Notes under the pieces: model-generated
What the model was told of the DNA's origin: nothing
Seen by the model: only the letters and a program-made list of their open reading frames with translations
The model's database searches: none
Made by a program: the position numbers and the translations under genes
Shown: positions 1 through 8,668 of the stretch, in pieces
How positions within the stretch are numbered: position 1 is the stretch's first letter
Layout of the letters: the number at the start of each line of letters is the position of its first letter
Assembly (NCBI RefSeq): GCF_012933555.1
Contig: NZ_JABBPK010000001.1
Location: 1,342,001-1,406,000 of the forward strand
DNA from: Niallia alba
GTDB lineage: Bacteria > Bacillota > Bacilli > Bacillales > Cytobacillaceae
DNA: 64,000 bases
Direction: 5' to 3'

Positions 1-1424
1 AAAAGAAGAAAAGAATCGTACTTATTAAGGAAGAACGAGCTCAGTTACTTGCAATTATGGAAAAGGGACAGGGAATTTCTCCATATGAGGAACAGAAGCT
101 AGAAGATGATACAAAGTGTAGAGAGAAATTCACACAGCTTCAGTTTAAATTAGAGCAGCAGAATGAGAGCTATGAAAGAGTATTACAAGGATTTGAAAAG
201 TGGGAAGCAGATTTTCTTTCCCACCAGAAGCTGTTAAGACAATTGGCTAATGAGCTTAGAATTCCTTATGAATTGGCAACACAACAAATATATGATGCTT
301 TTTTGTTAATAGAAGAATGGAAAGCAAAAGATAGAGAAAGTAATTCTATTTATCAAGAGCTTGAGGAAATTCAACAGGAAAGGGAGCAGATTATTAGTAA
401 GATTATCCACCTTTTTGAGAAGTTTATCGGAATGGAGAAAGAAACGATTGCTAATATGTGTTACCGATTAAAAACAGCACTAACGGAAGAAAAAAAGAAA
501 AAAGACAGAATAGAAACCTTGCAGAGAAAACAAGATGACCTATCAGAACATATGGAAAAATATCAAACAGAGTATAATCGTTATGCAGAAGAAAAAACTG
601 CTCTCTTTTCAATTGCAGGAGTAAAGGAGGAAGAGGCATTTCTTGAAAAGGCAGCGCTGGAAAAAGAAAGAGATACATATAAGGAGAGGCTTTCCACGAT
701 TGATGTTCAATTAGATATAGCCTATATCTCCAAAGAACAAATTCCTTTGTACAAAAAAATCCTAGATCCTGAACGGCAATTAGATGAAAAACAAACAAAA
801 ATAGAAAGATTAGCGTCTCGCTTGAAAGAGCTTGTAGAAGAGGCGGCAGCGATTAACTTTACGCTTTCACGAATTGAGAGTGGGGGTACGTATACTGATT
901 TATTGCATACATTTAAACAATTTCAGTCTGAATTCAAAGAAGACGTAAGAGAATGGGCAAAATTTGCCGTTGCAAAACAGTTATTAGCCAAAACCGTTGA
1001 GCAATATAAACAAAAACAGCTGCCAGCTATGCTGCAGAAAGCAGAGGAAAATCTAGCTTTTTTGACAGAAGGGAAATACATTCGGATTTTGCCAAAGGAA
1101 GAAGGGGCAGGATTTTTAGTAGAAAGTCATCAGCATGTTTTCTATGAAGCGAAAGAATTAAGTCAAGGAACGACAGAACAACTATATTTATCTATTCGAA
1201 TTGCTTTGGCACAAACGTTTTATAAAAGCTTTTGGTTTCCGTTTATTATAGATGATAGCTTTGTTAATTTTGATGAAAAACGAACGGAGAAAGTGATTCA
1301 ATTATTAAAGAAGTGCGAGCAAAATCAATTGATTTTCTTCACATGTCATCGACATCTATTAAAGCATTTTCCAGATAATAGTTTGCATGTATTACCAGCA
1401 GAGGAAAGAGAAACAAGCTTATAA
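1..1424 (+). CDS. yhaN: YhaN-like SMC/Rad50-type ATPase, C-terminal part
   Basis: The frame is open from the left window edge (codon phase starting at base 3), so this is the 3' part of a longer gene; the ATG at 57 is internal. About 470 residues are visible: a long Glu/Lys/Gln-rich coiled coil, then a C-terminal ATPase lobe with an ABC-type signature ([10 protein letters not shown]) followed by a Walker B/D-loop ([16 protein letters not shown]) and a switch histidine (FFTCHRH). This is the arrangement of SbcC/Rad50-like proteins. YhaN of B. subtilis (about 960 residues) sits directly before yhaM, as here. The N-terminal Walker A lobe lies outside the window. A role in DNA repair or processing is inferred from the family only. 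Confidence 0.88.
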   Translation, partial: KKKRIVLIKEERAQLLAIMEKGQGISPYEEQKLEDDTKCREKFTQLQFKLEQQNESYERVLQGFEKWEADFLSHQKLLRQLANELRIPYELATQQIYDAFLLIEEWKAKDRESNSIYQELEEIQQEREQIISKIIHLFEKFIGMEKETIANMCYRLKTALTEEKKKKDRIETLQRKQDDLSEHMEKYQTEYNRYAEEKTALFSIAGVKEEEAFLEKAALEKERDTYKERLSTIDVQLDIAYISKEQIPLYKKILDPERQLDEKQTKIERLASRLKELVEEAAAINFTLSRIESGGTYTDLLHTFKQFQSEFKEDVREWAKFAVAKQLLAKTVEQYKQKQLPAMLQKAEENLAFLTEGKYIRILPKEEGAGFLVESHQHVFYEAKELSQGTTEQLYLSIRIALAQTFYKSFWFPFIIDDSFVNFDEKRTEKVIQLLKKCEQNQLIFFTCHRHLLKHFPDNSLHVLPAEERETSL

Positions 1425-1480
1425 AGATGGAAGAGGTTCATGCTATACTAAATAAAGAGAAAGATAAAGGAGAGAGTGAG

Positions 1481-2428
1481 TTGGATAAAAAAGGAGTACT
1501 TCAGTATGAAGTTGGGGAACAATTTGAGTCCTATTTATTAATAAAGAGTGCGACAAAAGCAATTGCAAGTAACGGGAAACCGTTTATGACGCTTATTTTC
1601 CAAGATAAAACTGGTGAAATTGAAGCAAAGCTTTGGGATGCTACAGAAATGGATGAACAGAGCTATCGGCCTGAAACAATTGTAAGAGTTAATGGTGATA
1701 TTCAAAGTTATCGTGGAAAGTCTCAATTAAGAATTCGCCAAATTAAGGTTGCAACAGGGGAAGAGGGCGTTCGCCTAGCTGATTTCTTAGAAACAGCTCC
1801 ACTTACAACCGATGAAATGTTAAGTAAAATCACTCATTATATATTTGAAATGCAGAATCCTAATATTCAAAGAATAACAAGACATTTAGTAAAGAAGCAT
1901 CAGGAAGCATTTTTACAATTTCCAGCAGCGACAAAAAATCATCATGAATTTGTTTCTGGCTTGGCATATCATGTTGTCAGTATGCTAGATTTGGCTAAGG
2001 CAATTGCTTCGCTTTATCCAAGCTTGGATAAAGATTTGCTATATGGGGGGATTATTCTCCATGACCTTGGGAAAGTAATCGAATTATCTGGCCCAATTTC
2101 CACTTCATATACTTTGGAAGGAAATTTACTTGGACATATTTCCATTATGATTAATGAAATTGGTAAAGCTGCGGATGAGTTAGGAATAAGAGGAGAAGAA
2201 GTAGTGATTCTTCAACATTTAGTTTTATCTCATCATGGAAAGCCTGAATGGGGAAGTCCTAAAGCTCCATTAATTAAAGAAGCGGAAATTTTGCACTATA
2301 TCGATAACCTCGATGCGAAAATGAATATGTTGGATCGTGTATTAGAAAGAGCGAAACCAGGTGAATTCACGGAAAGAGTTTTCCCATTAGAAAACCGTTC
2401 CTTCTATAAGCCGACATTTCATAAATAA
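1481..2428 (+). CDS. yhaM: 3'-5' exoribonuclease YhaM
   Basis: The product has an N-terminal OB-fold nucleic-acid-binding domain (about residues 15-90, around [22 protein letters not shown]) and a C-terminal HD phosphohydrolase domain ([20 protein letters not shown]). This is the known architecture of YhaM, a metal-dependent 3'-5' exonuclease acting on RNA and single-stranded DNA in Firmicutes. I choose the TTG at 1481 because AAAGGAG lies 8 bases upstream and the resulting 315 residues match the family length (314 in B. subtilis); the ATG at 1427 has no ribosome site. It follows yhaN closely and ends in a hairpin terminator at 2435, so the two genes probably form one operon. Confidence 0.93.
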   Translation: MDKKGVLQYEVGEQFESYLLIKSATKAIASNGKPFMTLIFQDKTGEIEAKLWDATEMDEQSYRPETIVRVNGDIQSYRGKSQLRIRQIKVATGEEGVRLADFLETAPLTTDEMLSKITHYIFEMQNPNIQRITRHLVKKHQEAFLQFPAATKNHHEFVSGLAYHVVSMLDLAKAIASLYPSLDKDLLYGGIILHDLGKVIELSGPISTSYTLEGNLLGHISIMINEIGKAADELGIRGEEVVILQHLVLSHHGKPEWGSPKAPLIKEAEILHYIDNLDAKMNMLDRVLERAKPGEFTERVFPLENRSFYKPTFHK

Positions 2429-2434
2429 AAGATT

Positions 2435-2468
2435 AAGGAGGAGTTCCGATGGGATCTCTTCCTTTTTT
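2435..2468 (+). terminator. Rho-independent terminator after yhaM
   Basis: AAGGAGGAG and CTCTTCCTT form a 9-bp stem with one wobble, followed by a run of T. It lies just after the yhaM stop codon. Confidence 0.75.
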
Positions 2469-2692
2469 GTTTGACTATTTACTATAGAATGTTGTTTTTT
2501 AATAGAAAAAGTCAATCGTTCAGGCGAGGAATAATGGCAATAAACTATACGAAAATAGCCTTTTATATAATGGTTGTTAAGGATTATTTGGAAAGTTATT
2601 TCTTGTGAAAATCTGCGCTCCAGGGAATAATCTAGTTTTTCTAGCATAGGATGAAGTAAAAGGTAGTTATTACTAGAAAGGGGTAATTTTCA

Positions 2693-2887
2693 ATGCTAGG
2701 AATCCCACTTTGGATTATTTTTGTATTAGGAGGAATTGCAATAAGTGCGTTTATGGCAGTTAAAACAGGAAAAGAGGATAGAGCTACAGAAAATGAAATA
2801 ATTGAACAAGAAGGAGAAGTTTATATGAAGAGGCTAGAGGAGGAGAAAAAACGCAGAAATGGAGAAGAGAGGGCGTATGAGAATTAA
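2693..2887 (+). CDS. yhaL: Sporulation protein YhaL
   Basis: A 64-residue protein with one N-terminal membrane segment (about residues 4-22) and a highly charged, helix-prone tail rich in Glu, Lys and Arg (IIEQEGEVYMKRLEEEKKRR). Length, layout and the tail pattern match YhaL, a small sporulation membrane protein located directly after yhaM in B. subtilis. GAAAGGGG precedes the ATG by about 9 bases. In B. subtilis prsA follows; it is not present here. The molecular function is unknown. Confidence 0.85.
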   Translation: MLGIPLWIIFVLGGIAISAFMAVKTGKEDRATENEIIEQEGEVYMKRLEEEKKRRNGEERAYEN

Positions 2888-3464
2888 CAGCCTTAGTCTT
2901 CCTTCTTATTAGGAACTTCTTTTATTTCTATTTACTCCAAAGGATCTAATGCTATAAATTCATTTCTAAGCAGTGTACCTCTGCTAAGGAAACGAATTTT
3001 ATGGGTTGGGTCCTTTGTTTTTTATGTCTGTTTTTACAACATATTTATGGTATATCCTTTTGTCCTTTTTTTCCTGATAAAAAATGGGTATATGTCCTGT
3101 TCCGAATTTAGGTCAAATACATATGATAAATTGAGCTTGAATAAGAGTTCAAAAGAATTCGCGTTAAGCAAATTCAAAAGGTTGTTACGGTTACGTAGTA
3201 AAAAAGGCAAATAGAGTTGGCGTACTATATGGAATTATATAATTAACAGTAAATTCTTTTATTCGGATCTCAGCAAGCTCAATCGTTATCAAGTGATCAA
3301 TAGGTTTTAGTTTAGATAGAAGTGGACGGAGTTGTGTAAAACTGAAAGCATATTGATCATCGATTGGAAGAAATTAACGCAGTCATATGAATAAAAGAAA
3401 GAAGAAAACCGAAACACCATAAATTTATTTAACAAATGGTAGCAACCTTAAAGGAGGTGTTACT
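2888..3464. other. Intergenic stretch before the yjcZ genes
   Basis: I see no convincing gene in these 577 bases. The first part holds a long branched hairpin ending in a T run (listed separately). The remainder is AT-rich with only short imperfect palindromes such as GTATATGT...ACATATGA around 3090-3125. Promoters for the sporulation miniproteins downstream presumably lie near 3370-3440, but I cannot pick one with confidence. Confidence 0.5.
2937..3022 (+). terminator. Long branched hairpin with terminator tail
   Basis: Three nested stems can be drawn: CAAAGGATC with GGTCCTTTG outside, AATTCATTTC with GAAACGAATT inside, and GCAG/CTGC at the tip, followed by TTTTTT. It is likely the yhaL terminator, but its size and nesting are unusual for one. 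Confidence 0.6.
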
Positions 3465-3548
3465 ATGGGTAACGTTTACGGCGGAGGTTTTGCTTTAATC
3501 GTTGTACTGTTTATCTTATTAGTTATCGTTGGCGCTGCATGGCTGTAA
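3465..3548 (+). CDS. YjcZ-family sporulation miniprotein (first copy)
   Basis: A 27-residue protein: a short Gly-rich start (MGNVYGGGFA) then one hydrophobic helix ending in AAWL. The YGGGFALxVVLFILLVIxG pattern is characteristic of YjcZ-type miniproteins of Bacillus, related to the spore coat assembly protein SscA. A strong AAGGAGGTG lies 7 bases before the ATG. A close paralogue follows 93 bases later, so this is a tandem duplication. Function is known only as sporulation-associated for the family. Confidence 0.85.
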   Translation: MGNVYGGGFALIVVLFILLVIVGAAWL

Positions 3549-3641
3549 GCTATAAAAGCGTATAATGGCAATCTTACTAGGATGAGTGCCCATTTATGCG
3601 CCAAATGAACAACTGGAACGATAGAGAGAGGAGGAATCTTC

Positions 3642-3731
3642 ATGTCTGGTGGAGGAGTTTACGGTGGAGGCTTTGCTTTATTAGTAGTACTATTCATCTT
3701 ATTAGTGATCATCGGAGCAGCTTGGCTATAA
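3642..3731 (+). CDS. YjcZ-family sporulation miniprotein (second copy)
   Basis: A 29-residue paralogue of the preceding gene, with a two-residue longer Gly-rich start (MSGGGVYGGGFA) and the same hydrophobic helix ending AAWL. AGAGGAGG precedes the ATG. A strong hairpin terminator follows at 3752, so both copies probably share one transcript. Tandem yjcZ copies are common in Bacillus relatives. Confidence 0.85.
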   Translation: MSGGGVYGGGFALLVVLFILLVIIGAAWL

Positions 3732-3751
3732 GTTGATCTGAAGAAATATAA

Positions 3752-3803
3752 AAAGAAGCAAGTGTAACAGTCGGTATTATCGACTATTACACTGCTTCTT
3801 TTC
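3752..3803 (+). terminator. Terminator after the yjcZ pair
   Basis: AGAAGCAAGTGTAACAGTCG pairs across a short loop with CGACTATTACACTGCTTCT, followed by TTTTCT. It is a long, nearly perfect stem. Confidence 0.85.
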
Positions 3804-3865
3804 TACATATCTCTGTTTGCCAGTATGATTAAAGGAACAGAGATGGTTAAAAAAATAATTTGATG

Positions 3866-4045
3866 TTAAAAAAGAATATCTACATAGGAAGAAATCAAAA
3901 GAATCGTGATAAGAACATTTATTGTTCGAAAAACTTTTGGTTGTTTTTCTTCAGGAATTTCTTTTTGTAAACATAGGGCATTTGTTAGTCTATTAATATT
4001 ATATAAAATAAAAATAGCTAAAATAATGAAAATGGAGATCATCAT
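3866..4045 (-). CDS. Small two-helix membrane protein, unknown function
   Basis: A minus-strand frame of 59 residues. It starts MMISIFIILAIFILY (first membrane helix), has a polar centre with basic and acidic residues (LQKEIPEEKQPK), and ends with a second hydrophobic stretch (INVLITILLISSYVDILF). The ribosome site AAGGAGGGA lies 5-8 bases before the two adjacent ATG codons, which is strong support. I do not recognise the family. A plus-strand frame over the same bases has no ribosome site and is a shadow. Its neighbours suggest a sporulation or envelope role, but that is only guilt by association. Confidence 0.7.
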   Translation of the reverse strand: MMISIFIILAIFILYNINRLTNALCLQKEIPEEKQPKVFRTINVLITILLISSYVDILF

Positions 4046-4271
4046 TGATTCCCTCCTTATAAGCGGAATTTATTGTATGTTATTTACATTATCAAATAAC
4101 AGGATAAAAAGATAGTATTATCAACTATTTTAGACGGTAACTTAGTATTTTTGTTCTGGAAAGAGCTCGGATGATTCTCTTGCCTCCTTGCAATCTATCT
4201 TAAGGAGGCTGTTAAACAAGCATTCAAGTTTTATATCATTGTATGTTTCGTCAGACAATAATAGAATCTCT

Positions 4272-4826
4272 TTACGATAATTCACTAACATTATTTATCA
4301 ATATCTCAAATCCATCTTCGTTTTCTTCGACATAACAAGAACGAGGAGAACGCCATAGGTTTTTCATTCGAATAAAATCTGGGACACACATCCCTGTATG
4401 ATAAGCGAAAAGCATTAAAAAATAATGAACATAACTTGTAAAAAGAAAGCAAGATAATAATAATAGTCCACTAATAATGACAAATGGAATAATTAAGGCA
4501 AACTGAAAGTGTATTTTACCGATTGGTTCTTTTACCTGAATGTGAAGAACAGGCAAAAATTGCAAATGTCTATTCCATGTCTTTTTAATTTTATCCCCTA
4601 GATGAATCATCGGCAATAAATGTAATAATTTGTGTAAAGGATACATAAGTAAAATCATTGCCATAAATAATAAAAAGTAATCGTCAGAAAGTTTATTATG
4701 TGCAAAATAGGTTGTAATTGGTACATATAGAAAAAGGAAACAACCAATCATTGTCATAGAAGACAGAATAAATAGGCGCTGAGCTCCATATTGTTTATGG
4801 AAGTTGACAGTCTTCCAACAGTTCAT
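4272..4826 (-). CDS. DUF3267 membrane protein
   Basis: A 184-residue protein with about four membrane segments (roughly residues 20-42, 50-70, 105-130, 133-155). The pattern PLHKLLHLLPMIHLG corresponds to the degenerate zinc-site region of DUF3267, a family annotated as putative zincin peptidases, but a full HExxH is not visible here, so catalysis is doubtful. The ATG at 4826 is chosen because GGAGGG lies 8 bases upstream; an upstream ATG would overlap that ribosome site. It lies between the small membrane protein gene and scoC, all on the minus strand. Confidence 0.7.
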   Translation of the reverse strand: MNCWKTVNFHKQYGAQRLFILSSMTMIGCFLFLYVPITTYFAHNKLSDDYFLLFMAMILLMYPLHKLLHLLPMIHLGDKIKKTWNRHLQFLPVLHIQVKEPIGKIHFQFALIIPFVIISGLLLLSCFLFTSYVHYFLMLFAYHTGMCVPDFIRMKNLWRSPRSCYVEENEDGFEILINNVSELS

Positions 4827-4845
4827 GTTAATACCCTCCATAGGG

Positions 4846-5192
4846 AGAAATTTTTAGTTACTTGTGATATTACTTTCTTGCTTGAATAACTAATAATTGG
4901 AAGAATATCTTTTCTTTGCCTTATCTTGCGTTTTAATCAAGCAAACTCACCTTGCTACTTTACGATGAAAAGAGTAAAAAATCAATAGTCTCTTTATACA
5001 AATTTAAGACATTTTTTTATTTTAGATTGGAAAGAAATGAAGGATCATTCTCTCTATGTATTTTTTACATTTGTAACAGTTGTTTAAATTTTCCGAAAAA
5101 AAGACAAGAAAGCAAGCTGCCCTCTTATCTTTTTTTACCACCGGTCTAGAATGTCCCAAACCTGGAGTCCTTTTCCCCAATTTTTTATTTCT
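4846..5192. other. Intergenic stretch between scoC and the DUF3267 gene
   Basis: AT-rich sequence with frames on the plus strand that have no ribosome site and no protein-like composition. B. subtilis has yhaI in this neighbourhood; nothing similar is recognisable here. Confidence 0.4.
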
Positions 5193-5762
5193 CTATTTAG
5201 TAAATACAGGATCTTTTTTCTTTAGATGCCCTTCGTCCTCTTCCAAAATATCGTCAAGATTAGTAAAGGATTTTTCAAAAATTTCTATGAAGTTATCTCC
5301 GTAAATATGCTTAACGATTGTCATCATTTCTAAAAGCTCTGGAAACTTGCCATATAAATTTTTGATTGGTAAGGAGGCAGATAATGCTGAGCTGTTACTT
5401 GGATTATAATCTTCCATAATTTGAACAAATACTTCTTTGCCTTTATCTGTAAGACAAACGTACGTATTTCTTTTGTCATTTTCTTTTTTCGAGAATTGTA
5501 GTAGTCCTCTTTCTTCTAATTTCTTCGAAAAATTAAATGCTGTTGAGACATGCATTACCCCAAAATTTGCTACATCTGAAATAGAGGCACCATTTAACTG
5601 GTAAGCAATCCAAAGTATGTGGTGCTCATTAATGTTCAAATCATACGGCTTAATCCAATTTTGCCAATCCTTTTCGATTGCCTTCCATAATGCTTTGCTA
5701 AGTTGTCCAATTCTTTGAGTGAAGAGTAAAGCGTCCTTCATTGAGATCTGACTTTCATTCAT
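5193..5762 (-). CDS. scoC: Transition-state regulator ScoC (Hpr), MarR family
   Basis: A 189-residue MarR-type winged-helix regulator. The segment [20 protein letters not shown], followed by [19 protein letters not shown] and [20 protein letters not shown], is near-identical to Hpr/ScoC of B. subtilis, which represses protease genes, oligopeptide permeases and sporulation genes during the transition to stationary phase. The helix-turn-helix spans roughly residues 40-100 and the C-terminal dimer region holds [14 protein letters not shown] choose the ATG at 5762 (GGTGAT upstream); longer starts add non-homologous sequence. It is a single gene, downstream of yhaH in the same orientation. Confidence 0.95.
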   Translation of the reverse strand: MNESQISMKDALLFTQRIGQLSKALWKAIEKDWQNWIKPYDLNINEHHILWIAYQLNGASISDVANFGVMHVSTAFNFSKKLEERGLLQFSKKENDKRNTYVCLTDKGKEVFVQIMEDYNPSNSSALSASLPIKNLYGKFPELLEMMTIVKHIYGDNFIEIFEKSFTNLDDILEEDEGHLKKKDPVFTK

Positions 5763-6405
5763 CCACAAATCACCTACTTTTCTGTTATCTATAAACATTA
5801 TGCCAATAAAACAAAAATTAATAAAGATAAAAATTAACAAAATTTTTAGAAATAAGAAATTTTGTTTAAAGTAAGCGCTTTAATGTATAAATATGTATCA
5901 ACCCGAATGGAAATCCCTTAAAATGTCTATAGATTTTAAGGGATCGGAAGAGAGGAAAAAAGAAGAATAAGCATTTTGTGTGTTCCAAAAAAGACGTAAT
6001 AGTAAAATCTAGAAAAATCATAAAAAAAAGAAGTGAATAAAAAATTAATTTTCACAAAAAGAGCAGCTAGGTAGAGTTAAGCAGAAATGGCATAAAAGAG
6101 AAATGAAAAATTATATGCGAATAGAAATTTAACATAATCGTGTAATGAAATATAACATGGAGAGAGAGGGTGAGGAGAAATAAAAAAATGGAGGATATTC
6201 ATGTTAGAAATCCTCCGTTTTTTATCTGCTATTCGATTGTTAAAGCATCATTCTTATCCCACTTTTAACGGACAGTAGACTCCCATCTCAAGCTTATGAG
6301 AATACGAGGAAGATAGGAGGGAGATCAACTGCCCGTAAAGGTCCGATTGGTTCAACTAACCATCAGTGGGGGATGAAGGAACCCCCCACTGATGGAAGTT
6401 TCACT
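5763..6405. other. Intergenic region between yhaH and scoC
   Basis: It holds repeat copy 1 (6253-6409), a bidirectional terminator (6182-6223), a palindromic hairpin at 5922-5943 (CCCTTAAAAT with ATTTTAAGGG), and an inverted repeat TTAAAG-N6-CTTTAA near 5868 in the likely scoC promoter area. AATTTTTAGAAATAA near 5841 is only a weak CodY-box resemblance (about 11 of 15). No gene is seen. Confidence 0.5.
6182..6223. terminator. Bidirectional terminator downstream of yhaH
   Basis: GGAGGAT pairs with ATCCTCC across a short loop, with A-rich sequence on one side and T-rich on the other, so it can work on both strands. On the minus strand it ends the yhaH transcript, beyond repeat copy 1. Confidence 0.75.
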
Positions 6406-6409
6406 TTAT
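6253..6409 (+). repeat. TTTAT-bounded structured repeat, copy 1
   Basis: Left boundary CTTAT, right boundary TTTAT. It shows the common parts: ACGGACAGT near the start, a CTC...GAG inner hairpin, GGTTCAACTAACC, and a perfect CATCAGTGGGGG/CCCCCACTGATG stem before the right end. The partner arm reads ACTGCCCGT, one mismatch. The right TTTAT supplies the stop codon of convergent yhaH. Confidence 0.92.
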
Positions 6410-6756
6410 TTTAAATCATTTTCTAACTCATTGATCGTAGATTGTAATTCATCAAGTTCCTTCTGAAGCAATTCTTGATGTGGCTTTACTTCTTCTTTCC
6501 ACGTTTCTAATGATAGCTTAAGATCTTCAATAAAAGTGCTAAATACGGTTTTACCCTCTACTGTGGCTGTTTTTACAGAATCTTTTATTTCATTTAAATC
6601 CAATTTTAGTTCTTGGATATGTTGAAGAAATGCTTTTCCATTTTCATTGCAGGCTTTTCTTACTTCTTTTCCTGAGTAAGGAGTAGTTAGTAAGGTAGTG
6701 ATTCCCGCTGCAATTCCTCCGATTAAAAATCCTGATAAGAATGATTTTGCGCTCAT
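6406..6756 (-). CDS. yhaH: YtxH-domain protein YhaH
   Basis: A 116-residue protein with one N-terminal hydrophobic segment (SFLSGFLIGGIAAGITTLLTTPYSGKEVR), the hallmark of YtxH/YhaH general-stress proteins, followed by a long amphipathic, probably coiled-coil tail (residues 35-116). GAGGTG lies 7 bases before the ATG. In B. subtilis yhaH lies between hpr and serC, as here. Its stop codon TAA is contained in the TTTAT (ATAAA on this strand) at the right end of repeat copy 1, so the element sits exactly at the gene's 3' end. Confidence 0.9.
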   Translation of the reverse strand: MSAKSFLSGFLIGGIAAGITTLLTTPYSGKEVRKACNENGKAFLQHIQELKLDLNEIKDSVKTATVEGKTVFSTFIEDLKLSLETWKEEVKPHQELLQKELDELQSTINELENDLK

Positions 6757-6847
6757 TTACTTACACCTCGCTCTTTTTTCCATCATTATAACGTATTCAA
6801 GCGATCATTACTATTTTTTAGGTTCTCCTCTTATACTTTGTCATAAG

Positions 6848-7930
6848 TTATTGATTTTTGCGTTGGAATTCCTTCATGAATTTAGTAAGCTCCATTACAT
6901 GTTCAAGAGGAACAGCATTATAAATGGAAGCACGGCAACCACCGACAGATCGATGTCCATTAAGACCAACAAATCCTGCTTCCTTTGCCTCTTGTAAGAA
7001 AGCCTTTGTGAGGTTTTCTGACTGTAAAGTAAAGGTAACGTTCATTTTAGAACGGCTTGTTTCTTCTGCATGACCACGATAAAAACCATTACTTTGATCG
7101 ATTACATCATATAAGTGTTTTGCTTTTTCATTATTGATGGCAGCAATTCCTTCCACTCCACCTTGTTTTTTTACCCATTTTAAGACAAGGGATAAAAGAT
7201 AAATTGCTAAAGTTGGTGGTGTATTGAATAAAGAATTATTTTTAGCATGTGTATGAAAACTTAACATGGTCGGTAAAGCAGCATCTTCTTTTATCAAATC
7301 TTTTCGAATAATGACGACAGTCACTCCAGATGGTCCAAGATTTTTTTGAGCACCTGCATAAATCAAGCCGAACTTCGAAACATCTATTGGAGTACTTAAA
7401 ATATCGCTGGACATATCAGCAATTAAAGGAACAGATACATTGGTAGGATAGCTGCTCCATTGGGTGCCATAAATCGTATTATTACTTGTAATATGAAGAT
7501 AAGCAGCATCTTTTGGTACTTCAATCTGTTCTGAATTAGGAATATATGAATAATTTTCATTTTTGCTTGAAATGGAAATAGCTGTATTACCAAGTTTAGA
7601 AGCTTCCTTTAATGCTTTTTCTGACCATATGCCAGTGAGTGCGTAATAGGCAGTTTGATTTTTAGGAAGCAAATTCATTGGGATCATCGTAAATTGAAGA
7701 CTTGCGCCTCCTTGTAAAAAAAGAATTTCATAATTATCTGGTATAGAAAGTAAAGATGTAAGGAGCTCTTTTGCTTCATTATGTACAGCCTCATAGTCAG
7801 CGCTACGATGACTTAATTCCATTAAGGACATGCCTGTATCATTAAAGTTCAACCAATGCTCCTTTGCTTCTTGTAGAACCCATTCTGGTAAAGCTGCAGG
7901 ACCTGCGTTAAAGTTATATGCTCTTTTCAA
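6848..7930 (-). CDS. serC: Phosphoserine aminotransferase
   Basis: A 360-residue class V aminotransferase. SerC catalyses 3-phosphohydroxypyruvate to phosphoserine in serine synthesis, and the matching step in pyridoxal phosphate synthesis. Family marks: FNAGPAALP at the start, GGASLQFTMIPMNLL, the PLP-lysine motif YAGAQKNLGPSGV, TPPTLAIYLL, and the C-terminal GLNGHRSVGGCRASIYNA. The start is TTG at 7930, supported by AGGAGG 8 bases upstream. It is transcribed alone, with a terminator-like hairpin for hit in the upstream intergenic. Confidence 0.97.
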   Translation of the reverse strand: MKRAYNFNAGPAALPEWVLQEAKEHWLNFNDTGMSLMELSHRSADYEAVHNEAKELLTSLLSIPDNYEILFLQGGASLQFTMIPMNLLPKNQTAYYALTGIWSEKALKEASKLGNTAISISSKNENYSYIPNSEQIEVPKDAAYLHITSNNTIYGTQWSSYPTNVSVPLIADMSSDILSTPIDVSKFGLIYAGAQKNLGPSGVTVVIIRKDLIKEDAALPTMLSFHTHAKNNSLFNTPPTLAIYLLSLVLKWVKKQGGVEGIAAINNEKAKHLYDVIDQSNGFYRGHAEETSRSKMNVTFTLQSENLTKAFLQEAKEAGFVGLNGHRSVGGCRASIYNAVPLEHVMELTKFMKEFQRKNQ

Positions 7931-8000
7931 CGTGCTTTCCTCCTAAATTAACTTGTTCAAATTGTAATGCGGTAAAGACAAAATGAATACCCTTATACTA

Positions 8001-8019
8001 ACAAATTCAGCTGATTTGT
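8001..8019. promoter_or_regulatory. Palindrome in the serC promoter region
   Basis: ACAAATTCAGCTGATTTGT is palindromic apart from one extra base. On the minus strand it lies just upstream of a TATAAG that could be a serC -10. It may be an operator; the regulator is unknown. Confidence 0.35.
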
Positions 8020-8025
8020 ACAGAT

Positions 8026-8074
8026 TAAAAAAACACCTTTTTTGAAAAAATTAGAATTTTTCAAAAGGGTGTTT
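8026..8074 (-). terminator. Terminator downstream of hit
   Basis: On the minus strand AAACACCCTTTTGAAAAATT pairs with AATTTTTTCAAAAAAGGTGTTT and is followed by more T. It lies 170 bases after the hit stop codon and before the serC promoter. Confidence 0.75.
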
Positions 8075-8245
8075 AGTAATTTTGTACTATTAAAAAAGTA
8101 TTTCCCCCAAGCTAAAAAATTTTGATTGTTGATAGGTAAGGGGGAAGGAATTAGTGGAATAGAATTGAAACTATTATTAAATAGCTTTTTGGAAAAAGTG
8201 AATTTTTTTAGAAAATTCTTTTGTCTCGGTATGTTTGGTAGGTAC

Positions 8246-8668
8246 TTATCTCACTTTTTCTTCAATTTTCTTCGCAATCTCTGTCAATTCTTCATTTGAA
8301 TATCCATCAAAGTTTGTTTTCCATACTGCGCCAAAACCATCACCTTTTCCATAACGTGGGATAAGATGCATATGATAATGGAAAACAGATTGTCCTGCTT
8401 TTTCGCCATTATTATTAAGGAGATTTAAACCAACTGGTTCATATGTTTCTTTAATTGCAGATGCAATGCTTGGCACGACTTCAAATAGATTGCTTGCAAT
8501 TTCAGGTGTTAATTCATAAATATCTTTCACATGTTGTTTAGGTACAACCAATGTATGTCCTTTTGTAACTTGGCTAATATCTAAGAACGCCATAACATGT
8601 TCATTTTCAAAAACCTTTTTAGACGGAATTTCTCCAGCCATTATTTTGCAAAAAATACAATCACTCAT
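8246..8668 (-). CDS. hit: HIT-family protein Hit
   Basis: A 140-residue histidine-triad protein. It begins with the zinc-binding CxxC of this subfamily (DCIFCKIMAGEIPS) and carries the triad FHYHMHLIPRY near residue 100. HIT proteins hydrolyse nucleoside phosphoramidates and related adenylyl conjugates. Start at the ATG at 8668, with AAGGAAGG 7 bases upstream; a longer start would overlap that site. It is divergent from ecsA, the same relation as in B. subtilis. Confidence 0.93.
   Translation of the reverse strand: MSDCIFCKIMAGEIPSKKVFENEHVMAFLDISQVTKGHTLVVPKQHVKDIYELTPEIASNLFEVVPSIASAIKETYEPVGLNLLNNNGEKAGQSVFHYHMHLIPRYGKGDGFGAVWKTNFDGYSNEELTEIAKKIEEKVR

Noticed and set aside
451-798. Minus-strand open frame inside yhaN
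   Set aside because: It is a shadow of the coiled-coil coding sequence with no ribosome site and an implausible composition. The same holds for the antisense frames inside lplJ, the ABC permeases, addB, addA, yisK and yhgE.
3906-4115. Plus-strand 69-codon frame
   Set aside because: No ribosome site, and it overlaps the better-supported minus-strand membrane miniprotein.
5868-5885. CcpA cre site upstream of scoC
   Set aside because: AAGTAAGCGCTTTAA has the right core but the flanks do not fit the cre consensus well enough; kept only as an inverted repeat.
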